Positions 43,869 through 54,284 of a stretch of 64,000 bases of DNA are shown here, in pieces. A program made the translations under genes and the position numbers. The first letter of the stretch is position 1; each line of letters opens with the position of its first letter. Under the pieces are notes generated by a model, which was given only the letters and a program-made list of their open reading frames with translations, searched no databases and was not told the origin of the DNA. The DNA comes from Rhyacophila brunnea (lineage: Eukaryota; Arthropoda; Insecta; Trichoptera; Rhyacophilidae), in assembly GCA_022495005.1 (NCBI GenBank), contig JAGYXB010000559.1, forward strand, positions 2,604,001 through 2,668,000, in the 5' to 3' direction.

Positions 43869-46800
43869 CTCGCTAATAATAAGCATCATTCAACAACTTC
43901 CGCACCTCGGTCATGCGAGATTTATTATCAAAATGTAAGAGGCCTAAAAACTAAAGTAAATACATTTAAAGAGGGTATATTGTGTGCCCGACCATCGATA
44001 ATTGCTCTAAGCGAAACATGGCTCGACGACACCATATCGGCCAATGAGCTGTTCGGAAGTGAATATTCTGTGCTGTCAAATTAGAAAATGGAAATGTGTG
44101 TAAAATGTATTATCGTAAAAGAAGTTTAATAATTGAAATGCACAATTATTAAACATAAGAGTGCCAACTAAATCAATCAATAAAACATGAAATATTTAAT
44201 CTCACAGCTTATAAGATTCGGCTTTCTGCCAACTTAACCCTGTGTAAAGAATGCCTTATAAATCATTTATCTACCTCAAATAAAATGTCATTTGTAAACT
44301 CGTTGAAATATTAAATTATAATTTTTGGGCGCCTTGAAAGATGTGTAATTACAAATTAAATATAACAGTATAAAAATAAGAACACAGCTAATCGTGAAAA
44401 GTGTTATTTAATTACACAAACCATTGAAATTTAAAAACATACTAAAACAAATACAGATTTTTAATACAACTTTGAGAAGCGTTTACTTGGTATGGACATA
44501 GAGCATTTGTTGGAAGATGGTAATTATTACTTAACTTTATGTTTAAATTGTGATGGCTGGAACTTCATCTTGGCTGGAATTATGAACTGCGAATCCTTCT
44601 CCCTGTCCGAAAGGAAGTAACTACAAATGGCGTTGAAACTGTATCTAATTGTTTAAACAAGCACGTCCGATCGGTACTGAATCTAATCTCGGAGTGAGGA
44701 TCTTGCGGGCGGAAATAAGTTATTTGTAAACAAGACGCTTTCAAAAAGGCGGGGAGAAACCCGATTGGCCTATTTTTAACCGTCATTGTCTTGGAAACAA
44801 GGGTTGACACACACTTTTTAACAAGGTTGTGCCAAATTTTGTTATTTAAATTAACATTATTTATTTTAATATCTGCGTTTGAAATGTAGCCATGTTACGT
44901 GAAATGTAACATGACAGTGCATAGAACAGACCGTCGAAATGGTAGACGAGGTGGGGGCGTTTTGCTGGCAATTAGAAATGGGGTAGCATTATCCACACAA
45001 ACTTTATATCCAACCAGATCAAATTTAACTGAATATGATTTTGATTTTAATTTGTGTAAAGTTAATTTCAACTTTTATTCACTGTACTTGGCCGCTGTAT
45101 ACTTCCCTCCCGGCAGCTCAGCGACTACATACAGTGATTTTTTTCACATAATAGAAAATTTGGTACTGCCCAACAAAAAACTAATTATTTTGGGAGATTT
45201 TAATTTGTATTCCGCTGGTATAATTGAATCTGATTATACCAGCTTTAATAATTTATTTAATTTAAAACAATTTTCTTCTGTGAAAAATAGTCTCGGTCGG
45301 ACGCTTGATTTGGTGCTATCTAACGTTGGTTGCACGGTGGTCAGCGCGTGTGATGAGCCTCTCGTTCCTGAAGATGTCTATCATCCCTCTACTTGCACAA
45401 TTTTATCTTTTAAGCATGTATCGCACAGAAATGATTCGTCGATTCCTCCACTGAATAGGCATAATCCGCAATGGAATTTTTCAAATGGAAATTTTTTAGC
45501 GCTGTATAATTCTTTGAGTACTACAGATTGGACCTCTTTATATGAACAAATTGATGTAAACACGGCATTAGCTATTTTTTATAATAAATTTTATAATAGT
45601 CTGGACTCCTGTTTCCCTCGCCGGCTCGTTCATCTACCGAAGTACTCATATCCTAAGTGGTTTACGCCAGAAATTATTTATAATCTAAGGTCAAAGGCAT
45701 ATTATCATGCACTGTGGAAAAACATAGACGGACTGCAGATTATAGTAAATTTTCCTGTCTTAGAAACTCATTGAAGTGTGACATCTCTTCGGCTCACAAA
45801 TCATATCTAACGTCGATTGGTCGAAATATTGTCTCAGATCCTAATTGTTTTTGGAAATATATTCATTCGCTTAGTTCCAGTAGTACTACAAAAGACAATG
45901 CCATGATGAAGTTGAATAATGATCCTATAGAGAACCACGTTATATCTGATGCATTTGCTAAGCATTTTGAATCACTTTATAGCTCAATAGAACCGCTACT
46001 TGACCCCGATTCTGCTGGTCCTTCGTCTGCAACGCAAGATATTCAAATCTCAGCTTTTGACGAGAAAGATATGGAATATGGGTTTTCAAATTTGTCTCCC
46101 AAAAGTTCATTTGGTCCAGATGGCTTGCCACCTTATGTGGTTAAGGGCTGTTACGAACATATATCCTTTCCGCTTAAACATATATTTAATTTAATCGTAG
46201 CATCCAGCACTTTTCCTGATGCATGGAAAATAACCCGCCTAAGGCCGCTTCATAAAAAGGGATCTAGATCAGAGATCTCTAACTATAGGCCAATAGCAGC
46301 TCTTTCGGCTCCATGTAAATTATTTGAATCGATATTACATATAAACATCAACCGTCAAATAGACTCTCGCCTCTCCGATTCGCAGCATGGTTTTCGACTT
46401 AGGCGGTCCACAGTAACAAATCTTATAGTGTACAATAATTTTATTTCAAATTCTATGGATAAGTCAATTCAAGTTGATCCTGTGTACACAGATATTTCCA
46501 AGGCATTTGATCGTGTTGATCACGATATTTTATTACAAAAGCTTTGTACATTTGGCGCGTCATATAGTATAATATGTTTTTTTGCTTCTTATTTGAAAAA
46601 TCGCCGTCAATTTGTTGATTACCATGGGAATGAATCGCGGATTTTTAGAACAAACTCTGGTGTTCCTCAAGGTTCAAATCTTGGCCCAATTTTGTTTTTA
46701 ATATTTTTTGATGATATTGTCAAAGTTATAACCAATTCTTCTTGTTTGCTATTCGCAGATGATCTTAAACTTTTTCGAACTATTAAAACCCCATTATGCT

Positions 46801-47594
46801 GTGCGATGTTGCAGTCTGACCTAGATGCTATCTCGCAATGGTCTATCTTAAATAAACTTGAATTCGCTACCTCCAAATGTAATATTATTTCATTCAATCG
46901 TTCAAGGCACACCTTATTGTTCCCATACACATTGTCTGGTATAATATTGAGTAGGGTAACGGAGATAAAAGATTTGGGAGTATTGTATGATACAAAGTTC
47001 ACTTTCAATCAGCATATTCTTAACATCAGTACTAGATCTAGCAAAATGCTTGGTTTTGTTATGAGGGTTTCAAAATCATTCGAAAACGTCCGAGTGCTAC
47101 GTACATTATACGTATCATTTGTGTTGAGTATTCTTGAATATGCCAGCATTATTTGGAGTCCTAATAGGTTCATGCACACAATTAAGCTGGATCGAGTCCA
47201 CAATAGATTTCTTAGATTTCTCTACTTAAGAACATACGGGTTCTTTCCTTATGATAATGACAATAAAATGAATTTCCCGACTCGTTTTCTTCTGGGTATG
47301 CTATCAATGCAATCCCTGTCTACCCGAAGAGTGATTGTTCTTTTAAAGCATTTCTTTTTACTTCTTCGTGGGTTCATTTACAATCCGCATATACTGGCAA
47401 ATATTAATTTTCATGTTCCCACCAATATCACTCGCAGCTCCACGGTCTTCAAGATACCTCGTCGCAGGACAGATGTTATGTTTCATGATGCTGTGTATCG
47501 TGCAATTAGCTTATTTGATGGCACCATAAAGGTTGATTTGTTTTTTATTAATTATATAATGTTTGTAGACGTTTTAAATAGGATAAATTTATAA
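43869..47594 (+). pseudogene. Jockey-like LINE ORF2 (endonuclease + reverse transcriptase), three lesions
   Basis: Endonuclease reading starts just after the ORF1 stop (IYYQNVRGL, IIALSETWLDD) and is interrupted at 44074 by an 843-bp element. It resumes at 44921 in the same phase (RTDRRNGRRGGG, IILGDFNL, RTLDLVLSN, EDVYHP). A one-base change in the A-run at 45718-45722 shifts to the RT frame. There SSFGPDGLPP, NYRPIAALS, YTDISKAFDRVDH (258-270), GVPQGSNLGP and FADD (347-350) are clear. The C-terminal 270 residues carry LGVLYDTKFTF and HNRFLRFLY. There is no RNase H. The start also looks damaged: the ATG overlapping the ORF1 stop (43863-43866) meets TAA after three codons, while the next frame is open. 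Confidence 0.87.
44074..44916. mobile_element. 843-bp DNA element inserted in the Jockey endonuclease
   Basis: The boundaries follow from the interrupted protein. GTGC is present immediately before (44070-44073) and after (44917-44920), and removing the element plus one GTGC leaves the endonuclease frame unbroken. The ends are TGTCAAATTAGA and, complemented, TGTCATGTTACA, a short imperfect inverted repeat. The interior is AT-rich except 44560-44810, which is GC-richer. A 76-codon minus-strand frame there (44580-44810) has no known domain. A 4-bp duplication with TGTCA ends does not let me assign a superfamily. Confidence 0.75.
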
Positions 47595-48288
47595 TTGTAT
47601 ATATTATCATATTTCTTTAATATTTACACATGCTGTCTTTTCCACTTTCTTGTCATATTAGTTGTTATTTGTAATTAAGATATTTTTATATATTTGTATG
47701 TATTATGGCGCATTGGCCAAAAGCTGTAATGCCGTAATACTCTTTTTTATAAATAAATAAATAAATAAATGACTGCATAAATTATTTTTAATACATAAAA
47801 CAGTATTCCTTTAAATATCTCGCTCTAATTTTTAGTATCTTTAGAATTATCTTCAAATGTGTTAATCTTGCCCATTTTTTGAATAATAAAATGCCTAATT
47901 CTTGTGAAATTTGGGATCACAGAGATTATCAATATAATTTTTTATCGTAAATATTTCACTATAATAATGGCAACATAAATTATACTAATGGTTTTGTAAA
48001 TGCGTTTAAAAATTAATAAATGTAAAAAATCTTAACACCACTGCAAATGCATGTACTGAAATTTGACGATTTTCTAAAACATTAAAGCGAGAGATTTAAA
48101 AGAATACTATTTTATGTAATAAAAATACTTTATGCAGTCATCAAATGTTTAAAATCAATATAAAGGATAATAAGGCTTCAAAATTATATAAATAGATTAT
48201 CTACAACGTTTAAGGAATAGCCAGGATCATGCTTTGAAAATGCAATAAAAGTTCCATTTTGACCTACGCTGAGAATGTCCCCCCTTAA

Positions 48289-48725
48289 GAGTATGCGTTT
48301 TGAACATAATAATTATGCGATGCCTACGTATGATAAAATTTTTGAAAATTCAAAAAATAATCATACTAACTATATCACGCAATGGCAAAAAAGAATGTTA
48401 TAATGAATGATTTCAACAGTTTTCAGTAAGATAATATTATACATGTTCACTATATATGGTTCAAAATATATATTACGTAATTTGTCAGATTATTAGTATT
48501 ATCTACCTCCATATAAAATTATGTTTATCAGATCGTGAATTTAACAATGACTATACAATGATAAGAATACCAACATAGTATTATGTTTGTTAGACTACAT
48601 TTTCTTTACTTTCGTAATTATTCCTGATTTAAAAATGAACTATCGTTTGGAATGAAAATGAACAAGTATTTATGATCACTCACAAAATGAAAGTAATAGT
48701 AAAAAAAAACACTTATTAATCATTT
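48289..48725. other. AT-rich stretch, nothing recognised
   Basis: No gene or repeat was found. Confidence 0.5.
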
Positions 48726-48733
48726 GATTAATC

Positions 48734-48942
48734 GGTACAGTTCGGTTATGAGGAATACAGCGGAAAACACATTTTGAACATACCCGATATACTGGATTAT
48801 TTGTTAGTTTGTGTTAGTTTAGGTTAGGTTAGGTTGAGTTAGGTTTGGTTAGGTTTGGTTAGGTTAACCTAACAAATAATCCAGTATATCGGCTATTTTC
48901 AAAATGTGTTATCCGCTGTATTCCTCATAACCGAACTGTACC
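48734..48942. mobile_element. Foldback element with TTAGG-like core (family C), copy 2
   Basis: Arms start GGTACAGTTCGGTTATGAGG and end CCTCATAACCGAACTGTACC, fully complementary at the tips, and stay paired through AAATAATCCAGTATATCGG. The core contains about ten TTAGG/TTTGG-type units on one strand. The flanks GATTAATC and GATTTATC agree at seven of eight bases, a likely target duplication. The 102-codon plus-strand frame that starts inside the right arm (48906) has no known domain and runs on into the SINE at 49003. Confidence 0.85.
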
Positions 48943-49002
48943 GATTTATCTATTTATTGAATTCATGCTTTATCTATATATATAATATATTATCATCATG
49001 TT

Positions 49003-49196
49003 CAAACCTAAGATCATATGGGCATCTACGTATTGGAGATTGTATTAACAGATTTTTTGCTTGTTTGCGGGAAATCGAAGTTGGTCACTTACTCAACATA
49101 TTAGGTTCATACTCTGGATCCAAATACATGTGTGTTTTTGCCAAATCCTGGACCCACGATTTTATAACCCAACACATTACCGCTCAACCATCGTGG
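49003..49196 (-). mobile_element. tRNA-derived SINE, family 1, copy 5 (diverged, minus)
   Basis: The tail blocks are recognisable (ATCATATGGGCATC, GGTCACTTACTCAAC, TAGGTTCATACTC) and the head ends CCATCGTGGGC at 49196. Box B is degraded, and the copy is the most diverged of the five, so it is likely the oldest. Confidence 0.7.
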
Positions 49197-49369
49197 GCTA
49201 TTATAGTAATGTAAAATAATTCGCTTCAATTTGTTCTATCACATTCGGCTTAACTCGAAAATTTCAGAAAAACTGAACATGATCAATTATTAAATATATT
49301 TTATGCATTCATAAAGGTCGTTGGTATCTAATATTATAATTTCAGTATTTACGGATACACGCTATTTTA

Positions 49370-49850
49370 CAAAGTTTTTATTACCTCGTATTCTTATTTG
49401 TCCGGTGGTTTTTTGTCCAGTACAAATCTTGCAATCGATTTTTAACTAACTTGCCGACTAGCTAGACATTTGAAACTTTTAGAATATATCATAACGCGAT
49501 GCCAATGCATTCTTTTAATACGTTTAGCCATCTTTAAGCAGAATTGAATTCATTTTTAGTTAATTATATTTTGTATGAAAAGTTATTTCAGAAAAATCCG
49601 TAAAAAGTAAAAGACTATTATTGGTTGCTAAGGGGGTGGTCCTAGCAACTAAATTATTAATATGTACGTGCGTTACTATGGAAATCAAAATGAAATGTCA
49701 AAATGACATTTCAGTGTTCTATATGTGTTTGTTTGTTTTTTATTTATTTACTTCATATCAAGTACAAGTTTGAACATATTGAGCATAATAATTCAACAGA
49801 AAATTTCAAAGCGTTGTATATAAAAAGTTCTTTTTATCTTGTAATTATTC
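49370..49850. mobile_element. Family B dispersed repeat, copy 6
   Basis: Plus-oriented copy. It carries CGTATTCTTATTTGTCCGGT, GACTAGCTAGACATTTG, TATTGGTTGCTA and AAAAAGTTCTTTTTATCTTG. It shares the GTTTGTTTGTTTTTTATTTA and CAAGTACAAGTTTGA segments with copy 1 at 7749, so these two are sister copies. Confidence 0.75.
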
Positions 49851-49914
49851 TGTATTACAGTAAAAGTCGTGTAGTTGCTATTTTTAGAAAATTTTCGTAA
49901 TTCAATTATTTTGA

Positions 49915-51115
49915 CGATATGTGGAGGTGTGTTGTTTAGATTCGACATAAATAATGCACACTAAACTTCATCATTCATACTTATTTCTTTTCATTGAACT
50001 AAGAATATAATTTTCAAATGATTCTGCATAGTTTTTAAAATTTAATTAAACCATGTCTAAATCAAACCATAATAGTTTATGCCATGGGCAATCCGACAAA
50101 AATAGTGCATAATTTTTCAGTAAAACTTATTAATTTTCGTTAAATTAAGAATGCATATTACAGATGGTGTTGGTTAGTTTAAAATATTCTTCGATCTCTA
50201 AATGTTATAATTTTAGATATTTTATAGATAAATGATTTTTTTTTACTATTATCTACTATGGTTCGGATTAGACTGGGCTTAATTTATTTTTAATAACTAA
50301 CAAACACTATCTCCACATTGCAGTCAAAGTTCTAAAACAAATACGTTTGACTGACAAAATTTAGTGTGCATTATTACATGAAAAGTGGGAAAGCCCCTGG
50401 GGAAGACGGTCTAACGATAGATATCCTCAAAAAAGCGGGAAAGGATGCAAATGAAATGTTTGCACAATTTTATTGTTCACAGCCTGCATACGCAAAGAGG
50501 CTGTCCCAGAAGCATGGAAAAATGCCAATATTATCATTCTTCATAAAAAAGGTGACAGAGAAGACATAGCAAATTATCGTCCATTAAGTCTACTCCCTAT
50601 TCTCTACAAGACGTCCACAAAAATTCTCTCAAACCGTCTGCAAAATGTACTACACAAGAACCAACCAAGAGAACAAGCCGGATTTAGAGGACGATACAGC
50701 ACTATGGACCATATCCAAGTCGTCAGAGAAATCATAGAGCGGTGCCAGGAATACAAACTGCCACAATGCATGGGTTTTATAGACTATGAGAAGGCGTTTG
50801 ATTCGATAAAGAAATGTTCAATACTCGACGCACTCAGAAAACAAGGAATCCCTGGGCGCTATATAAATATATACAGTAGCGCAATAGCATCTGTCAATAT
50901 CCATAAACCATCGCGCAGATTTCTTATCTGGATCGTATATCTATCGCTGGATCGATGAAATGATAAAGTTCTGTTAAAGTACGTGGCAACGCAATTCACA
51001 GGACCAAGAGAAGTGGAAGCAGCATGAAGAGGCCTTCATCCAGCAGTGGGTAGATTCAGGCTGATGATGATGATGTATGTCAGATTCTAACAACCTACCT
51101 CCACCCTTCACTATT
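49915..51115. mobile_element. Long-TIR element, family G, copy 2, split by an RTE fragment
   Basis: The left arm runs GTGGAGGTGTGTTG, GATTCGACATA, then ATGCACACTAAAC. The matching right arm begins TTTAGTGTGCATTATT and, beyond the RTE insertion, ends TATGTCAGATTC and CCTACCTCCACCC at about 51110. Interior blocks (AAACCATAATAG, GATGGTGTTGGTTAG, ACTAACAAACACTATCT) match copy 1 at 17560. It carries no coding capacity of its own. Confidence 0.65.
50374..51075 (+). pseudogene. RTE-like LINE fragment with internal deletion
   Basis: Starts abruptly at MKSGKAPGEDGLT, the fingers motif of RTE reverse transcriptase. A frameshift at about 50480-50500 moves to the frame with EAWKNANIIILHKKGDRE, NYRPLSLLPIL, QAGFRGRYSTMDH and IDYEKAFDS. 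The palm YADD region and everything after it are deleted. Near 50925 the sequence jumps to the C-terminal segment (RWIDEMIKF, then STWQR and EEAFIQQW) and the (TGATGA)n tail at 51060-51075. The C-terminal part is the same family as the fragment at 32864-33396. It lies inside the right arm of a family G element. Confidence 0.8.
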
Positions 51116-51795
51116 GGTATATACAAACGTGCTTACACAATATAACAACATTCTTCACTGAGTAATGGAGTTTTCTACGCTTAATGTAATATTAACAACT
51201 ATCATTAAATTCCCACCTTACATTTTTTGACAAAATGTTAAATAAGGGTATAAAAATGACCCCAATTTGTGCTAAGTTAAAACTAAAAAAAAATTGTTAG
51301 AACTAGTTTGTAATGTATATTGTGAACACTTCGTACTTTAACATAAGTATGTAATTTATAATGATCGTTTTTAGTTTTGGTTTGATCATTTGCTCGAAGC
51401 CTTTTAACGGGGTTAAGGAATTTTTATATCATTAATCATTTTTGTAAATAATACTCTGACAGATTTGAGTATGAGAAAACTAACTAGATTTTGGATGTAA
51501 GGCAACGCTACCACCATCAGAAATAAATACATCCAATGCTTAATAGCCTCCCCAAGCATAGTCCATTATTCCAGGTTAGTTTATAGGGCTTTTTTATATA
51601 ATGTACTATCCAGTGGCAATGTGCTTCGTTTTTACCAGAATTATCCAAAGTTTTTCAAACTAACGTATTTTATATACCTACGTTTATTTATAGAGCATAC
51701 TATATACTGTATATAATATACTTTATTAACGCCCTCTATAAAGATAATCAAATATATAATATAAATCACAATTTTATAGAAAATGTGATGTTTTA
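51116..51795. other. AT-rich stretch, nothing recognised
   Basis: No gene or repeat was found. Confidence 0.5.
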
Positions 51796-51798
51796 TAT

Positions 51799-52245
51799 TT
51801 TACAACGTTTTTCTTAGGTCGTATTCTTATTTGTCCGGTGGTTGTTTGTCCGGTTAAAATCTTGCAATCTATTTTTAACTAACTTCCCGACTAGCTAGGC
51901 ATTTGAAACTTTTAGAATACATCAGAACACGATGCCAATGCATTTTTTAATACTTTTAGCCATCTTTAAGTAGAATTGAATTCTTTTTTAGTTAATTCTG
52001 TTTTGTATGAAAAGTTATTTCGATACCATTATTGTTTGCTAGAGGGTCCTAGCAACTAAATTATTAATAATATATACGTGCGATACTATGGAAATCAATA
52101 TGGAATTACATTTCATTATTCAGTATATCTATCAAGTACAATTTTTTTTGATCGTTTAAGCTAGTCAAGTCAAGTTTATATGATTCAACAGAAAATTTAA
52201 AAACGTTGTATATAAAAAGTTCTTTTTATCTTGTAATTATTACTA
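51799..52245. mobile_element. Family B dispersed repeat, copy 7
   Basis: Well-preserved plus-oriented copy. It starts TTTACAACGTTTTTCTTAGG and ends AAAAAGTTCTTTTTATCTTG. It includes the TTTGATCGTTTAAGCTAGTC segment also seen in copies 2, 3 and 5, a third subfamily lacking the GTTTGTTTG insert. Confidence 0.77.
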
Positions 52246-52247
52246 GT

Positions 52248-54064
52248 AAGTAATTAGAGTTACCTTTTTAGCAATAATGGCATTTTAATACATTTTTATT
52301 ATAAAATAGTCAATAATGGCATAGAGGAACGTTAAAAAAGTAAACTTCAAATAAAAAAAACTATTATAAAGTTGCGTTCATCAAAATTCCGACATTTTAT
52401 CGGGGCATATTTTTATCATTAACATTATTATAGTTTAGTAAGTTTTTTTGAAGATAACATAAAGATTTATATAACGATAAACATAAATAAAAATGATGTT
52501 TTTTTAAATAAAAACATCGGTAAATCTATTATTTATTCAAGAATATTTATTCTACCTTCAAAAAAACTACATTTTTAAGACAAAAATATCAATGAAGTAC
52601 AATTTATCGATAAAAATCGGATGTTTAAATAATTTTATGTTGCCATTTTTAATTATAAGTTTTTGAATTTCTATTTATGTTTTTAGATATATTATATTGT
52701 TTTTTTTTTAAATAAGTATGACTTTTTTAATAAATAACATTATAATTAAAAAATATTCGAAGAAGCATTACAATCACTCTGAAAAACACATAAAATTATA
52801 ATTAAAGATACTAGAGATTTTTTTTCATATATAATTAGACTCCTGATTATATTTGATTATTAAAGATACATAAAATACAGGGAGAAGTATCAATTTATAT
52901 TATTTGCCCTTTCTAAGCATTGAAGCGCCTCTCTACTCTTCAAAATATCCTAGGCCAATTATTGACCCCAGTTTGGCAATCACTACACCATCATTACAGC
53001 TACGATATTATTATATATTAATTTTAATGGTGTGAAAATATTTTTTAATCAATAATAAAAAAATATATATCCTGGACCGGTTTAGACCAAAAAACACATT
53101 TAAACAGTTAACATCGAAATTATTGCAGTATAATATTAAAAAAATAAATATAAATCGCAGTTTAACTTTTATTATATAATTTTATTAAATTAGTGAAACA
53201 ACATAACTGTTCTTATTTTATGTTTCATATTTTTTAAATTAAAAATAATTCCTTGGATTTATTTAATGATTTTGATTGCATACATTTGCATAACTTACAA
53301 AAATGATTTAAAGGAACAGTTTGTAAATATACCTCATATATCTGTGGCTAAATTTAAAACAGAGATCGAAATGATCAGATAATGGCTTACATGTAAGGTT
53401 TGAACTGAAGGATCTAATTTATGCGATAGTCAACCTTTCTCTAATTCAAATGGTTTTCTATATTCCCTTAATTACTCTATTAAATATCAAATCAATATTT
53501 GGTATTCTATAAATATTACATAATCATTATATTATATACATATTGTAATTGTCACGTCATAACTATTATAAATGACATCTATAGTAATTTTATAATTATT
53601 ATAAATTTACATTAAATAAAAGTATTGTATTCGTTACGTTTTATTAGTACATTTAATAACTATTTTTATTAACCTATTTCGAGTTCTACAATTCAGGTTA
53701 ATAACATCTCAAGTAAAGACCGTTAATTGTAAATACTACAGTCATAATAAATAAATAAGAATATCCTGAGGCCCCCTAAGTACTGTCGACCAGTTTCCGG
53801 ATACCAAGTTGACAGCAACCATGAAGCAGAAGATATTATTATGGAAGCGTCTATTTACGTGGTTGTGGCGAATGGTGGAGACTAGTCGGCAGTATGTAAG
53901 TGGCTCAATTATTATTGTAATTAATGAAATTGGCACTAACTTAACAGAATTCTATTGCATAATAGTTAAATACTTTTACACTGAATTAAATCTATTATCA
54001 GCAATTTGGAATATGTGCTTTATTCATGCAATGAATTTGGCAATGGCTAAGCAATATTATTCGT
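52248..54064. other. Very AT-rich stretch, no gene recognised
   Basis: Contains long A/T runs and no frame with recognisable protein character; the 85-codon frame at 53809-54066 lacks any domain. Confidence 0.5.
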
Positions 54065-54072
54065 AAAAAAAC

Positions 54073-54276
54073 GGTACAGTTCGGTTATGAGGAATACAGC
54101 GGAAAACATATTTTGAAAATAGCCGATATACTGGATTATTTGTTAGTTTGGGTTAGGTTTGGTTGGGTTAGGTTAGGTTAGATTAGGCTTGGTTAGGTTA
54201 ACCTAACAAATAATTCAGTATATCGGCTATTTTCAAAATGTGTTTTCCGCTGTATTCCTCATAACCAAACTGTACC
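54073..54276. mobile_element. Foldback element with TTAGG-like core (family C), copy 3
   Basis: Arms GGTACAGTTCGGTTATGAGG and CCTCATAACCAAACTGTACC pair except at one base. The core reads in variants of TTAGG/TTGGG/TTTGG and ends GTTAACCTAAC. The flanks are identical 8-mers, AAAAAAAC, at 54065-54072 and 54277-54284. This is the clearest evidence in the family for an 8-bp target duplication, though the flank is low complexity. Confidence 0.87.
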
Positions 54277-54284
54277 AAAAAAAC

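Larger units (their letters stand above)
41917..47768 (+). mobile_element. Full-length Jockey-like LINE
   Basis: Plus-strand element of about 5.85 kb including an 843-bp insertion. The target duplication is ATGACT (41911-41916, 47769-47774). It starts TTCAGTGTTGAGTCTTCGGC and has a 5' UTR of about 440 bp, a zinc-knuckle ORF1 and an ORF2 with endonuclease and reverse transcriptase but no RNase H. The 3' end is (AAATA)n (47750-47768). These features match the Jockey clade. ORF2 is broken three ways, so the copy is inactive in trans-independent terms, but it is complete end to end. Confidence 0.88.
41792..48284. mobile_element. TTAA element (family A), copy 3, split by a Jockey-like LINE
   Basis: The left piece (41792-41916) starts inside the terminal repeat (AAATGGAGCTTTTATTG), lacking the outer 25 bp or so. 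It runs to CATTTGATGACT. The right piece (47769-48284) starts ATGACTGCATAAATT and ends at GAGAATGTCCCCC before TTAA (48285-48288). The right piece contains both the continuation of the left arm (TCTCGCTCTAAT, about 47818) and its inverted partner (ATTAAAGCGAGAG, about 48083). The inverted arms of this copy are therefore longer than in copy 1. Confidence 0.82.

Noticed and set aside
45714..45725. Programmed ribosomal frameshift in Jockey ORF2
   Set aside because: It falls between endonuclease and RT, where Jockey proteins are continuous; a plain homopolymer indel is simpler.
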